Assembly (NCBI GenBank): GCA_014871385.1
Contig: CM026431.1
Coordinates: forward strand, 10,507,594 to 10,571,593
Direction of reading: 5' to 3'
Source: Ceratodon purpureus
Taxonomy: Eukaryota > Streptophyta > Bryopsida > Pseudoditrichales > Ditrichaceae
DNA length: 64,000 nucleotides
In this document: piece by piece, positions 1 through 12,596 of the stretch
How the letters are laid out: each line of letters begins with the position of its first letter
How positions within the stretch are numbered: the stretch's first letter is position 1
Position numbers and translations under genes: made by a program
The notes under the pieces: generated by a model
What the model was told of the DNA's origin: nothing
Seen by the model: only the letters and a program-made list of their open reading frames with translations
Databases searched by the model: none

Positions 1-1045
1 AGTGGATTAGCACACAGACGCCAGAAAGCATCAGTCGACGGGTTCGCACTCTGGAGGCTCCGCCCACCTGTGCGATGGAAGCATTGAGGAGCATCCGCCT
101 CTCCATCTCTCAGGCGACTCGCTTTATTCTGAGGAAATTAGGGTTCTAGAAGACAGCCGACAATTGATTGGGGCTGGTAGTCACCTCACATCTATTGCTC
201 CCTGTCATAATATGATGCTGAAATCCAATGCGTGACGGGTGTGGATACGCCACGATGGTCATTGTGTCACTAACCTGTCAATTCTCCACAACACCTTCCA
301 CTCATTGACGATACAGCGAGGCAGACTGCTGCTAATTACAGCCCAGAGGTGACAGAATAATGACATGTGAAACTAGAAGGAGCCGCCTCGCTGATGGGAT
401 GCTATGCGTACTCATGTCTACTTCAGTGCCCCATGACGGCATGACCTACGCCTACTTTGATGGAATGGACTCGAAACGGCTGGAACTGACATGCGTATGT
501 ACTCGTCCTCTGGATTATGATTGATTAGATGGACTTCCTGAATAGACAAACAGGCTAAGATTTTGTGACAGGTGAAAGAGGCTCCGCCTACTCAGTGTCC
601 GGTGCTGGTGAATGACCGTCCTCCGTCAGAACCTTGGCTCGTACGTGAAGCAAGTTCTGACAAGTCAGTACATGGGACGAGCCTCTGACTCAGTTTGGAC
701 GTGTGAACATATTACCTAAGAGGGATGTGGAATTACTAAACCGTGGACCTACTGATGCCCCATGGCCAGAGAAGCACACGGTATTTCTCTGAACAGAACT
801 AGAATATAGAGGTTGCGGAAAAACTTTTGGGGAGTTATTCAGTTACTGACCCTCAGAGAGTAACCTCAACTGATCAGTTTTGCAGAATGCTGTGAGAGAC
901 TGTAAATGAAGGATTCATTCGCTGAATTGACGTACCAATGTCTTAGGAATGCCGTAGTAACACCGAGTTCAAGCTCTGCGTGAAGGGCTGATGGCATTTC
1001 AAAATCGTTAGAGTTATGCATCGTCAATCGCATTAGGTACGGGAA
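1..1045. other. Intergenic, no gene seen
   Basis: No reading frame with recognisable protein content is seen on either strand. The stretch lies downstream (3') of the minus-strand transposase remnant and may hold the unrecognised end of that CACTA element. I could not find a clear CACTA terminal repeat in it. Confidence 0.4.
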
Positions 1046-4000
1046 TCACTGGAACTGCTTGCCTCGTCGTTGGGGATGTCGTCCTCTGAATCGGAATGGA
1101 TGTGGTCCGTTTGCATGTAAGCTGCTTCTTCGTCGACCTCTTCGTGTGCCATGACATGCCACCACGTCGGCCTCTAGTACTGGCTGCCTCTGAGGCTCAG
1201 CTGCAGCCTCGCCCTTGTCCTCTAGCAATGTTAAGCTCGGTGGCAGTGGTCCGACCTGGTGCGCTAAGAGAAGCGTCTGGTAGCCCATCAGTGACCCGCC
1301 GTGATCTCGGCTCCTTGTACCTCACAACCTTCCATTCTTCATTGTATGGATCATCGACAAAATAAACCTGTTCGGCATTGGGTAGTCCATAATGACGACT
1401 GTGATAAGTGATACGATGCTCATGATGCAATTCAGAGGTTCAGCTTAGACCGGAATGCAAAACTTGGGAGACTGTACGAATGAAAGGGAATTGCGTCGAT
1501 TAACTGACCTGACGGGCATGTGCGGCCATGAGATACGGCTCGACGTCTGCCACTCTGTCGAGCAGCGTGTTTTACGAGCCAAAAACCGTCTTGGTCTACT
1601 TTGATTGTCGGCTCCCCTGCGAGATCAGGCTTGATCCATGAACTCACCTCAATACGTTGAACTTCAAATGTCCGTAGTCAACGCGCAGTATGTCCTTAAT
1701 AATCCTACATAAAGGAGCTCCGACTCAATTTGGTTCACATCCGACACTGAAGAACGGCAGGTTTGGTTATTGATGGCTGCCACTCCAGCGTCGAAGGTTA
1801 CGTGTTGTTTCCCGTCCTCTTCGTCAGTTCTGAAGTGGTAGCCGAAAGCCCACATCGAGTTATGATGCTTACGTACGGAGACGGAAGTCTGGACATAGTC
1901 ACCAGATCTGGAGAGGGGTTATGACCATCGATTCCCATTTGACGCACTCTCTCTTCGATCCAGTCTGCGAATGGAACGAGTCTCCTTGGATTGCGACCCC
2001 TAAGCGATCTTCTTTCCTCTGAGAAAATACTGCAACAGAAACGGCTGTAGAGTTAAAAGTACTCTACGTACTCGTTTTAATAAACAGTTAGAGCACTCTT
2101 TATTAGTCACCAATGCGATGACACTGACCCCAAACAGTACGCATGAGGGTAGCATACCTATAGAGGTCCTCCGTGTGGACGCAGTGACGCAAAACATGTT
2201 CGTGAAGTTTCTTCAATTCAATGTCGTCCCAGAATTGCTCACGACCCTGCCCCTCCATCACCTCCCCTGCGTCCTGTTCGTCTTCTTCCATGTCCCAGAG
2301 TAGTCTCGCAACTCCTGGATACATTTGGAAATGCTCTGTGACGAATCCGATGGCTTCCGTATACATATAACCCTGGGCAATGGATCCTTCGGGTCTGGCC
2401 TTATTACGCACGAGGCTCTTCAAGTGACCTAAGTACCTTTCCACGCTATACATCCAGCGGGCATGAACGGGCCCGCACCAGTAAAGCTCCCTTGGCAAGT
2501 GAAGTACGAGATGGGGCATTATATTCCAATACGCCAGTGGGAAGTATATCTCCAGCAGAGAGCAAGTTTCGGCAATGTAGTTCAATAAGTTCGGGAGCTC
2601 ACTCACGGTTACTTGTTTCTCGCAAATCTTCTTGAAGCAGTGCCCTAGTCGAATAACAGCTACCCGAGGTCCATCTGCGAGCGACCCTCTCAAGGCGGCA
2701 GGTAACACCTCCTCTAGAACAACATGCCAGTCGTGGCTTTTCATGAACTGGAACTTCCCTTTATCCAAGTTAACTACCTTCGACAAGTTCGAACAGTGAC
2801 CAGTCGGTGTTTGAACATTCTTGATCGTCTGTAGGACTCGTCGTTCTCACCGGGGCTAAGAACGTAGGGTGCCTGCGGCATCAGGTAGCTATCGGTTAAC
2901 TCATCCCGCACAAGATGCAGACTAGGCATGACCCCTTGATCCTGTAGGTCCTTTCGCACGGCTATCGTGTCTTCTTCACCGAGTAAAATCCAGTAATTGT
3001 AACCGCTATATTCTTTTCCACATTGCATGACGTCGAGTGTGTGCCTAACTGGAAGTTCCTATCACAGCACCATGAAGAAAGTTGTGAGACTTCAGCTGAA
3101 AATATAAGAATGGGGGATCAGCAAGCACGACTGACCATTGCACCGAGAAACATAGTCTGCTACATATTCATCTGGGTCACACAGTACCAGATCATGCGCA
3201 GGTGAGCATCGACATGTGCAATTCATGTCGTCGAACAGCATGATCATATAATCCAATTCCAGCAGTCATTATACGCTATCTAAGAGAACAATACGCTAAA
3301 TGAATGGTTTAGAAGTCCCGGTGGACAGAGCCTGGTAGTTCGAACCCCATTCACCAGCAAGTTTATCGACACCGAAAAAAAAGGCTGGGCTAAACTTCAA
3401 TGACATATGTTAAGGACAGCTACATCACCCCGACGTCTAGACATAGAGTCCCAAGTGATCATGCAATGAAGCCACTGGAGCCACACAATATCGAGACGTC
3501 GAAGACAACATGTGCAGACTGTAACAAGGATCAGGGGCGGCTCAGTGGCACTCTTACCTTCCAGTAAGGAAGCCTATATAGTGAGGAAACTCGCTTGATG
3601 CCGTGCCCTTCTGACGGGGTCATTTTCCTTCGGTCTTCCATACTCTCTAAGCCACCTGACACGCTCCTCTCCCCTCTGCAATGCTTCACTTCCGGTAACG
3701 GGAGTAGGGGCCACTCGGTGCTCCTCATCTATGAAGTTTGAACTGTCGCCCCTGAAGGGATGGTCTGCCCTAACAAGGAACCTGCGGGCACATCCACAGA
3801 AGACGTTCTGTGTAAACCTTAGAACGCCGTGATCTAAAGCCCTCCCCGCACACTGGGCAGCCAACGAACCCATTGGTTGTGCAACCAGCTAAACGCCGTA
3901 GGCTGGGAAGTCGCCAATTGTCCAGATGATCATCGCCTTCAATATGAAATGAGACGACTCCTTATAACGGGCGACATCCATGCAGTACACCCCTTCTTCC

Positions 4001-5695
4001 CAAAGATGTAAGAGTTCTTCAATCAGTGGCTCCATATAGATATCGAAGTAATCAGCTGTTACGGATTTAGGACCGGGATTAGGATCCCCAACATAATAAA
4101 ATAATTCTTCGTCGTAAGCCACGGTGCAATGTTGTAGTTCATGAGGAGAATAGGCCATATAGAGTAAGTACTCCTCTTGTCTGCGTGGGGGGTTTGAATC
4201 CATCTGTAACAAGAGCCATTCGCACGTTTCTATCGTCATGGCCAAACTCTGCATGAAATCTCTCCGAGATCCACTTCCATTGCGCTGAGTGAGAGACATG
4301 AGACATCACACCGTCCGTGACTGCGAGGGTCGCCCACCATGTCATTGCAGCTGCCTGAAGAGCACTTCGAAACATCCGTTTGAGTCGCGGAGTAAGAGGG
4401 AAGGCCCTCGTAACCTTGAACGGCACTTCTGATCTCCCTGCTCTTCTTTTTCTCGGAGCCCTGCAATGTGGACAAACACGAGCGTCCTTCAGGTCCTTCC
4501 GATACAGGCAACAATTGTTGGGGCAGGAGTCGATTGACTTGTAAGTGTGGCCCAACTTCCTCAAGTACTCGGATGCCTCTCTGTAAGTCTTGGGTAAGGT
4601 ATTCGGCTTAGGAAGAATGGTAGTGCTTAAGGTCCGGAATAGCTCATCCAGGTAGACGTCGGAACAGCCGTGCAGCTTTCCACTACTTAGAAGCACATAC
4701 GTCGTTCCCATGCTAGAGTATTCTGATCCTGGGAACAAGGGAGTAGTCGCTGCCTCCTCTAGGGCCGCGATGGAAGCGTCTGTCTCGTCGTCAGAGTCTC
4801 CCCACTGGTGCGCCCCCTCGTCTCCAGAGCTATCATCAGAAACGTCGACTGACGGTGCATCGGAGATGTCACGGCCGTCTTCACCTGCTGCATTACCTTC
4901 CTCGCGTAAGGGGATTGCCGAGTCACTGCTTCTCTCCGGACTAGGAATCCCCCCACCCCGACCTGCTCCTACGGGTGATGCTCTGTTCTCCTGCCCTAAG
5001 TCGTCGCTGACTCCATTCGGAAATCTCTGTTGGTGCGGATCTCCTCTCGGATGCTCTCCAGCATGAACCTGGTCCACCATCACCTCTTCATGAATTCTGT
5101 CCACGATATCATGAGCTTCGACTACCATCTGCGTCACATCAATCCCCGGGTCTAAATCCCTCCGCCGTAGTGCGTTTGGACGCATTCTCGCCTGCGCTCC
5201 ATAGTACCACGTAATGTGGTCCTCCCACTCGACGTCGGAGTCGTCGTCCTCGTATCCCTGGTACAACAGAACATCTTCGACTGTTAGGCAGGAGGTGCTT
5301 CATGACATGCGATATCCCAATTCATAGCATCAACCAATCGGTATTGTGTTCTTCTACTGTGCATGGAAGGTGAAGGCTCTAAGTGAATTTTCAGAATTCG
5401 AGTTCCTGAGTTGTCGTGGTTAATCTTACATATGAGCACCACATCAACACACGAAGGAAAATATGAGACATACCTCTGTCCTTCCATAGAACCACACATG
5501 CCTTCCATTATCCCTCAGGCATCTCCGGTATGAGTCGAGAGTGAGTTCCGCCTCCCGCATGTGGATTTGACATGGACATGGCAGTTTCGTCCAACTCATC
5601 CGCCTCGCGTACGCCAACTCCCGCCTGAGTAATTTCGCTCTCCGAGACAGGATGCGAGCCTCCCCCGGTGGATTCCTTCGAATGCCCTCTTCCAT
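1046..5695 (-). pseudogene. CACTA (En/Spm) TNP2 transposase, degraded copy A
   Basis: This is a TNP2-family transposase of a plant CACTA DNA transposon. In 5' to 3' order on the minus strand, exon 1 (from the ATG at 5,695) holds a transposase-associated domain with a CPCQxH motif and ends at a GAG|gtatgt donor near 5,475. Exon 2 starts at 5,280 after a taacag acceptor. It has an acidic N-terminus, a CPHC pair and a PRLKRMF stretch leading to VTDGF, then the IIWTIGDFPAYG core. An intron with a GTAAGA donor runs from about 3,557 to 3,059. The next exon carries LPVRHTLDVM, KSHDWH and CGPVHARWMYSVERYLG (DUF4218 region). A DUF4216-like end follows (MWAFGYH, WIKPD, DGFWLV, VYFVDDP). These match copy B block by block. 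The product is broken: related segments lie in different frames near 4,190, 3,870, 3,700, 2,780 and 1,650-1,430, so I see about five frame changes. The far 3' end is uncertain. Confidence 0.85.
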
Positions 5696-5943
5696 TCTAA
5701 GAACATGAAGAACGACGACAGCGGTTCTTCAGACTCACGCACTGTCAATGAACAGCCATGTACATCACGGTAACTACGTAATTAAGCACTTTCTACCCAC
5801 CGAAAACTCCTTAATCACAATTGGTGCCCAACGGGTCAAGGAATGGCAGCATACCTAAATGCTTCACCTCGCAAACCCAACAAATGTAAGCGTCTGAGCG
5901 AAATCCCCTTTTCTGTGCAGAACTATTCTGACCAGCATTGGTC

Positions 5944-6432
5944 CTATCCAAGGCGATACACCTCCTCCAAGCCGTCGAATTCAATCCGAACCAAGTCCGC
6001 TGGAAAATCAGAGCTAGAGACTTCTGCAGAAGGCTCTTCGTATTCTTCGGGACGTGTACTACCTTCCGACGGATTGTATTCCTGCGTAGGGAGTAGTAAA
6101 AGACACTTGCAGAATAGAGAGGCCGACGTCGCCAATGACGAGAGTGTATTGCACCTGCAACGCAACCACTTCACCCGCATCGCTCCATCCAAGGTGAAAT
6201 ACTTTCCCCACATTTTCCCGAGAGCGCAGTTGCATTTCGGATTATTAAACCACCTAAGTTTCCTACACGAACTGCAATCGCAGAACTCAATGCAGACGTG
6301 ACGAGGACCGAGCACTCCTAACTCATACACCCGGATTGCGCTCTCTAACAGACTTGGTGCCCCACCAAATCGGTCAACGCGTAACGAATCTGTTCCGTAA
6401 TCAGAGCTATATTCCAAATCCTCTCGATGCAT
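5944..6432 (-). CDS. Hypothetical cysteine-rich protein
   Basis: This minus-strand frame has an ATG at 6,432 and encodes about 162 residues. It has a cysteine cluster (CIEFCDCSSCRK, then CNCAL) and later RCRC and CKC, with an acidic serine-rich tail (EEYEEPSAEVSSSDF). The spacing could bind metal but matches no family I recognise. It lies just upstream of TNP2 copy A on the same strand, and a GAG|gtgtat donor-like sequence near its end would let it be a first exon of that gene. It could also be a chance open frame. Confidence 0.3.
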   Translation of the reverse strand: MHREDLEYSSDYGTDSLRVDRFGGAPSLLESAIRVYELGVLGPRHVCIEFCDCSSCRKLRWFNNPKCNCALGKMWGKYFTLDGAMRVKWLRCRCNTLSSLATSASLFCKCLLLLPTQEYNPSEGSTRPEEYEEPSAEVSSSDFPADLVRIEFDGLEEVYRLG

Positions 6433-7498
6433 CCTCTCAGTACTCTCTATCCACTTCAACCACACCACGATCAGAGTAAGCACCTCAGAAATTGTCCGTT
6501 ACTCTGTAAACCCTAATTAGGAGTGTTGGGTGTGCGTCTGCAGTACACTCTTCCGGAACGCAACAGCGCAACAAGGAAAGCAGAGTACATCGGTGAGCGG
6601 GAACGCATGTGCTCTCTTGAAGGGAACGTCCCCCACCTGAACAGCGTTGCAATAGAAATATTCTATGTCTTCCCATGCACCTATAGACCATTCCAAACCT
6701 CCGTAGTGCGTAACCAGAGTACCTTAGTCTCTTGGTGCCATCGTCCGAGGATGACCTTCAGCGACGAGGCTCCTTCAATCCCCGACCCTCGGCCCATCCA
6801 ACCAATGATAGGCGCCGTCATCTGAGGGATTCTCGCGAAAGCTGCTTTTGATCTATATTATCTATTTCTAAGTGGGGAAGTTCGGTTTGTACCTGGTCGG
6901 CCTTGTCAGGTAAACAACCGGGTATATTGGTTAGTTTCTAGTAATCATCGACACGGCGTCACTTCGGAAACCCATCCACGACGTCCATGAGTGAGGACTT
7001 CCACCATTAAACCTAGGATAGCTATGATGCTGAAGATACCTCCTCTGAGACGGAGTTCCCACTCTCCACCACATGCACCACGATGGCGGACAGTATGGTG
7101 ATATTTAGCATACCGTCCCGTTTTTATCTGATTTGCAGACCAGCAGCAGTAATGGTTCAGAGCGCCGTGATCGGGAGAGTTGTGGGCGCTCTTGTCTTAC
7201 TCATCGGGGGGGATTTCCACTTTCTTGCAAGGCTCTAGGGTTTAGGGATGAGATGTCGTCGCCCATGGCTCACGTCGACGGCGGCTGCCCCTGGGGTTCT
7301 CAACTGTGTCACAATGTTATTGAGAGACATTTAATCGGCCTCTGTCAATCGCATTGCTGCGCTCTCTTCCAACCTCAGGTCCACTCCCTAACCCAATGTT
7401 CGTTGTCTGCACTCGTTTGTTTCGTTAGATTCTCTGTTTCTTTTTGGACACTGTTCCATCTGTTAAGTCGCGCACGGAGATCCCCAACCCGCCGTTTA
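6433..7498. other. Intergenic between divergent transcription units
   Basis: The stretch separates the minus-strand TNP2 unit from the plus-strand F-box-like gene. It would be a shared upstream region if both are expressed. I see no convincing gene, RNA or repeat in it. Confidence 0.35.
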
Positions 7499-8050
7499 AT
7501 GGCGATGGACTCACGAGTACCGTCACCGAGCCGCATGTCCGCAAGAAGGATTGCCGAAGGACCGGGAGGCTTACACCACACCATGTTAGATGTAGTCGAG
7601 TTAGCCATCTTCCGCTTGGACAGGTACCTGAAGAGACATCGCATGCCGGTGAAACCGTGGGTGATGGATTGGAAGCGCCCTCGTAGTGGCCCAGAGTCGG
7701 ATTGCGATCCCGCTCATGTCCCCGCGGAGACTTTCTTGGACTCCCTGCCCCGAGAGATAGTGAAGGACAAAATATGGCCATTGCTAATGAATGGAGAAAC
7801 ACCAGTCGATAAATTCAGAATGTTGTGTCATATTAGATGCGTGTGCGTCGGGTGGATGGTATACGCTGAAGGTAGCAAGGAGTGGCCTTTAGGATTAGAA
7901 GCGTGGATTCAGGGTGATCATCGGGTTGTTGCCGCAACAGGGGAAAATCCGTTCCATGACACAGACTCCGAATCCGACCCGGACTGGGCTAACGCAGATT
8001 GGGACTGGGACGAAGAGAGGTCCACAAGCGGCACTGACGATGAGGAATAG
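7499..8050 (+). CDS. F-box-like protein with acidic tail
   Basis: I chose the ATG at 7,499 (MAMDSRVPSPSR), which gives about 183 residues; the open frame upstream of it reads like untranslated sequence. The core runs LPREIVKDKIWPLL, then CHIRCVCVGWMVYAEGSKEW and LGLEAW. This has the shape of an F-box helix set: an LPxEI start, an RxVCxxW centre and a W closing segment. F-box proteins tether substrates to SCF ubiquitin ligases through SKP1. No substrate-binding repeats follow; instead there is a strongly acidic end rich in D, E and W. A similar small F-box-like gene lies at 27,519, suggesting a dispersed family. It sits upstream of a TNPA-like gene on the same strand, so it may be CACTA cargo. 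The F-box call is by eye. Confidence 0.5.
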   Translation: MAMDSRVPSPSRMSARRIAEGPGGLHHTMLDVVELAIFRLDRYLKRHRMPVKPWVMDWKRPRSGPESDCDPAHVPAETFLDSLPREIVKDKIWPLLMNGETPVDKFRMLCHIRCVCVGWMVYAEGSKEWPLGLEAWIQGDHRVVAATGENPFHDTDSESDPDWANADWDWDEERSTSGTDDEE

Positions 8051-8416
8051 ATACACATTCTGTAGAATGAGAGGCAAGAGCGGCTGCGGCTAACGTCATT
8101 GTCGTAATCATCTTAGTGGATTTCGGAGTTTGATCCTGTCCTCCTCCCTGTACCGGGTTATGCCCATTGTATTTCGATAATCATATGTCGCACTGCATAG
8201 TGTGACACTTCCACCGATATTGGCTCATTGTCACGTTGTATATGTTCTATACTTTTCTGTTGTGGAATTCCTCATTTTTCGTTTCCACTTTCTATTTCAC
8301 GTGTCATTGAATTAACCTTGTACAGTGGGGTTTGTTATGGCTAACAGAATTTTATCCCGGTGTTATCATCCTCTGGTGGAGCTCAACATTTCGGACCTCC
8401 ACATCTTTCCCAGAAA

Positions 8417-11400
8417 ATGACGTCCACTTCCTCCGGTCAATCGAACATCCCGACACAGGTAACACACTTACGCATTAGTATATCAGATCCGTCCTAAGTT
8501 CATTTTTCTCAGTCCGTGGTGGATAAGCACGTCGCAGCTGCATTTACATTTTTTATATACCTGATTCTAAAACAATGTTATCGGGGTCTTGAACTTGAAG
8601 AGTACATCCTCGGGACAGATGCCAGTGAACTCAAATTACCCTCAACGACCTCCGTACTTGCACCCGTGGGCGTCGCAGATGATGTACTCCGGGGCAGTTC
8701 CTCCTTCGATTGACTCTTCTTCGCAGTTGCAATATCTTTACCAAGGATGTCAGCATCCATCACTCCAGAACAATTCAGTTCCCGTGCCTCACGTCCGCAA
8801 CTCCATGTCCCAATTTGCTCCCACGGGCGCCATGGAGAATTACCGACGACTATCGCTAAGTCACAGTCGCGCTATTCAGCAGAACTCCAGTCAATCACAT
8901 TCTCTAAGCTCTCCTATTTCCAGCCAGCTGCCGAGGTCCCGTGGCGGAGATGGGAGTGCGAGCAAAGACACCGCTAGTGGAAGTAAGGGCCAGGGTAGCG
9001 GTCACACAGCTCGCACTGAGGGATCCGACTCCAGGATGCATAACAGCAATCACTCCGACCTTCCGCCAATACCGCAAGCCCCATATCTCCCAGGCAGTAC
9101 CGTCCCTTGGCCTGGATGGCGTGGTGCCTCAGTGCTATCTCCATTCGACTTCCCACCTCCGGACATGACCTCCCCAAATGTTAGCCAGCAGCAGGTGGTG
9201 TTCGAAGCATTGCCCATCGTACCTCACAATCCAGTGGACGTGACGAGAGAGGAGGACCAGGGCATTCGGTACGAAGAATCCAAGAGGACAGCTCAGAGAA
9301 GAGCTCAACGAGCCCGGAAAGCTTCTTTTATAGAGAAATCTCAGCAGTGGCCCATGACGATCCAATGCACTGCAGAGGGAGGAATTCCGAAGGACGTCCG
9401 ACCATTCGTCCACCGGCAATTCAGGGCATCTGCCCGAAGGTTTCTGAAAATGTCCACTATACATTTCAGAGACCATCCGGACTCTGACATCAAAGTGGTA
9501 GTAGAAGACATCGATCGCAGATTTGTATTCAACCCACCCTTGCGAGCGGGATATATCATGTGGTTTATAGAAAACTCCTTACGTACATCACGGTATTTAT
9601 GGCGTAAACATTGGGTTAAAACAGGACGCGGGGAGAAGCATAAGTGGTGTCCCCAGAAGTATTTTCCAGCCCTTGTTAAGTATTGGAAATCTGCCGAGGC
9701 CGAGGAAGAGAGTAAGCGCATGAAGGAGGCCCGTAACGCAGCGAAAGAGAAGAAGAGACTACTCCTCGAGAGGAAGGACCACAGTAATATTGCAATTGAC
9801 GATGCGTGGGATGTAAGAGTATTTTCTAACCCTCATTTACTGGTGAACTTTCATTGAAGTTTGGTAGAGACTTCGTTCTTCAATGCTTTGCACAGATGTC
9901 TTTGATTTCAGTAATGGACATCTTCTGCTTGAAATCCCGTGATGATTGGAAAAAGATGGACAGTAATGTCTTGGCCGCGTGTTGTTCCTCCATCGAAACA
10001 CCTATTCATCAGAGAGAATCCCCACCTTTTTTTGCCTCACCTCCACTTCCGAGTTGGAGAGCAGCCTACTCTGCAGTTACTCCTATATGTTTCACCTGTT
10101 CTCCCCGCGTCCACGCTAACCTCCTCTCTCACCCTATTGTTTTTCATCCCCACAGTGAACCTCTCTCCTCGTTATCCCACCTCACCGACTGGTATTCCCC
10201 ACTTATTTTCAATTTTAAATAGTGACAAGGCAGAGTAGAGTTGCACAGTTCAGCTCGTAAGTCAGTGAAGTTTTTTCCATTTTTTTCCCCTTAACCATGG
10301 GAGATTCTTCTCTCGGACGAAGAGGGAGTTTGCACGTGGAGGGGATCATGCACGCACAATCTGAGGATAGTAACGACGAATCTTTCATTTTCTGAATGAG
10401 GATCTTCCATGGGTTCACTGGAGCTTTAAGGCCGCGAATTTCTACATTCAGTACTTATGATATTTCGAATATAAATTACCTGACCACCGCGAGAGCTTGT
10501 GCAGCCCCTCGTCGATGAAGATGATGAAAACTTAATTTGGGACGACAGCGACTACAGCGAGAACTCGATCCCCTGCGTGGACTTGACAGACTCGATCGGA
10601 AGAGACGATCCTGAATTCAATGTAAGACCATTTTTTTATCCATTGATTGTGAAATACATTCTCCCGTCGAGTTAGAACTCAGCGGCCGTTCTAGAACGCA
10701 AAATTAAGTGAAGTACATGTTTTCGCTTTTGGTCGTTGCAGAGGGGTGGTTCCAGTACACCTGCTTCCAAAGAGGGAGACTCTTCATGTCAGGTAACAAT
10801 GCGCCAAAAATTTGATGTTGTAAGAAGTCATGTAATCAGTAAATTGAGATTCGGTACACCTGTTTTCACAGTAGTGACGGCGGCAAACTTAGCCACTGAG
10901 TCGATCCGTCAGGTTTGTAATAAAACGCAAGCTCTGATTGGGAGTATGTATTTCCTCTGACACTTGCACGAGCAGGACAACCCGGAAGAGAGAGGCACTC
11001 CCAGCCACGTTCTTGGTAATCTGCCCAGGGTTCCTAGGAACGACAGTGCAGCGAGATCAATCGGCAGAGAGCTAACGGCTCTAAAGAAATCAGTGGACGG
11101 TATCTTGTCTTGGCGCGAGGGCGTCGACGCGCACATGTCGCAGTACAAGGTGGACATGGCAACCGTGAACCAGAAATTAGATCTGCTCATCAATGCCGTC
11201 ATGCCCACGGGAGTCGGCCAGCGATGGGGTGGAGCACAACAAAATTTCCCCTTAGGAGACGTAGGAACTCATCCAGTCGACAACAATGAAGATGTCGCAG
11301 TGAACCCTGGTGTAGTCAACGTCACATCGATTCCCGGAGCAAGTGATCCGTCAGGGACGGCCTCCGGTATGACAGATGAATTAAGCACACGCACAAGATT

Positions 11401-12596
11401 ATTTACCGAACCAGGTGTGCGCCTCTCACGCATCTTTCTGAAGTAGGTCTATTTATTGGGGAATTTTTTTTGTTATTCACAGCGCTTTTCAATGCTCGAC
11501 TGAATTGCCAATAACCGTGGGTACCACGGAGCGACGAGGTCTTCATTCGATCCTTGTCTTCACTAACACTCGATGTTCGTATGTACGCAGTGGAGGGTCC
11601 CGCTGAGTCTGAAGATCGCAGAACCCGGAACAGTGACCCCAGAGCAAGTTCATTCGACCCCCTTACGTCCAGTCACCCGACAAATAGCTCACACCATACA
11701 GTATCAAATCCGACAAACGCTCCGCCAGTTCAGAAGTTGGGACCCGATGCTGGCCTGCAAGCTGCGTTCGGGTTGACATCCGCGGAGACCGAGTTGCTGA
11801 CAAGGAAGCGTCTTCCGGAAAGAGGTAATACGAGTGGCATCCTTACTGCAGTCTTACCGTGTTCATCTTTCTAAACAACATAGGGAATTATTTAACGATA
11901 CATGCGGCATCTATGTCGTTTCAGTGTTGGATGCAACCCAGTTGCCGGACGAAGAAGATAACCCTAAACCGGCGAAAAGGGGACGAGTTCCTCGAAATAA
12001 GGCAACAGTCTTCCCTGCAGCGTTACCTGCGGAGGAGCCATCGCCATCAGTTCAAGGCTCAGTGACTGTGCAACGGCCTAAGCGAGTGAGGAAGAGACCA
12101 TCCAAGTTCATCGACCACGTCCCACCGTCAGAGAACAAGCCGAGGGCTGAGATGGTGAGTGACACAGGAAACTTAACAGGACAACCAACTCTTCATGGAA
12201 ATGCAAACATGTCTACATAGATGTAACTGCTCTAAAGAACATGTGTGGCCTCACGTGCAGTCTGACCCTCTAACCCCCAAGAAGGCAGTCTGGGTACTAC
12301 ATCCGGAGCATCCCAACAAGACAATAGCGTTGGGAAGGTGCGGTCCTCACTGGCGATCGTACAAGAAAAAGGACGTCCCCAACGTGAAGGGCGTCCTCTG
12401 GGTACACGGAATGCAGCAGGTAACGATTGAACATGTGTACCCAGAGTTTGCGACAGCGGAGGTTCTCTACCCAGATCATCAACGAGAGGGGATTAAGAAC
12501 ATTGGTGATGCGCTTAAAGGGGACTTCTCGGAAGACGCCACCATAGTGTGGCAGAGCAGATATCTCAATTACGTGGAGGTCAGCAAGTTGAACTGA
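8417..12596 (+). CDS. TNPA-like CACTA transposon protein, multi-exon
   Basis: The span is a spliced gene model read by eye. Exon 1 runs from the ATG at 8,417 to a CAG|gtaaca donor at 8,458. A large exon follows, from about 8,600 to 9,812 (donor gtaaga), and encodes a Q/S/P-rich N-terminus, then basic RTAQRRAQRARKASF, then FVHRQFRASARRFLK to CPQKYFPALVKYWKSAEAEEESKRMKEARN. The last part has the W-yW-S-E-A-S-R-N-R layout of plant Ptta/En/Spm (Transposase_24) proteins. Further exons have consistent signals: 10,504-10,620, 10,741-10,790, about 10,975-11,410 (coiled coil), about 11,591-11,824, about 11,923-12,155 (basic PAKRGR and RPKRVRKRPSKF, nuclear-localisation-like) and 12,221-12,596. The last exon resembles DUF8039 (KTIALG, VLWVHGMQQVTIEHV, IGDALKG). 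Unlike TNP2 copy A this gene looks intact. It may be the second CACTA protein or a domesticated derivative. Exact exon edges are uncertain. Confidence 0.5.

Noticed and set aside
3320-3350. Box B-like AGTTCGAACCCC suggesting a tRNA or SINE
   Set aside because: The upstream box A is weak and too close, and no second copy was found.
9854-10222. 122-codon plus-strand frame after the TNPA-like large exon
   Set aside because: It lies in a T-rich stretch between a good donor (9,813) and later acceptors and reads like intron.
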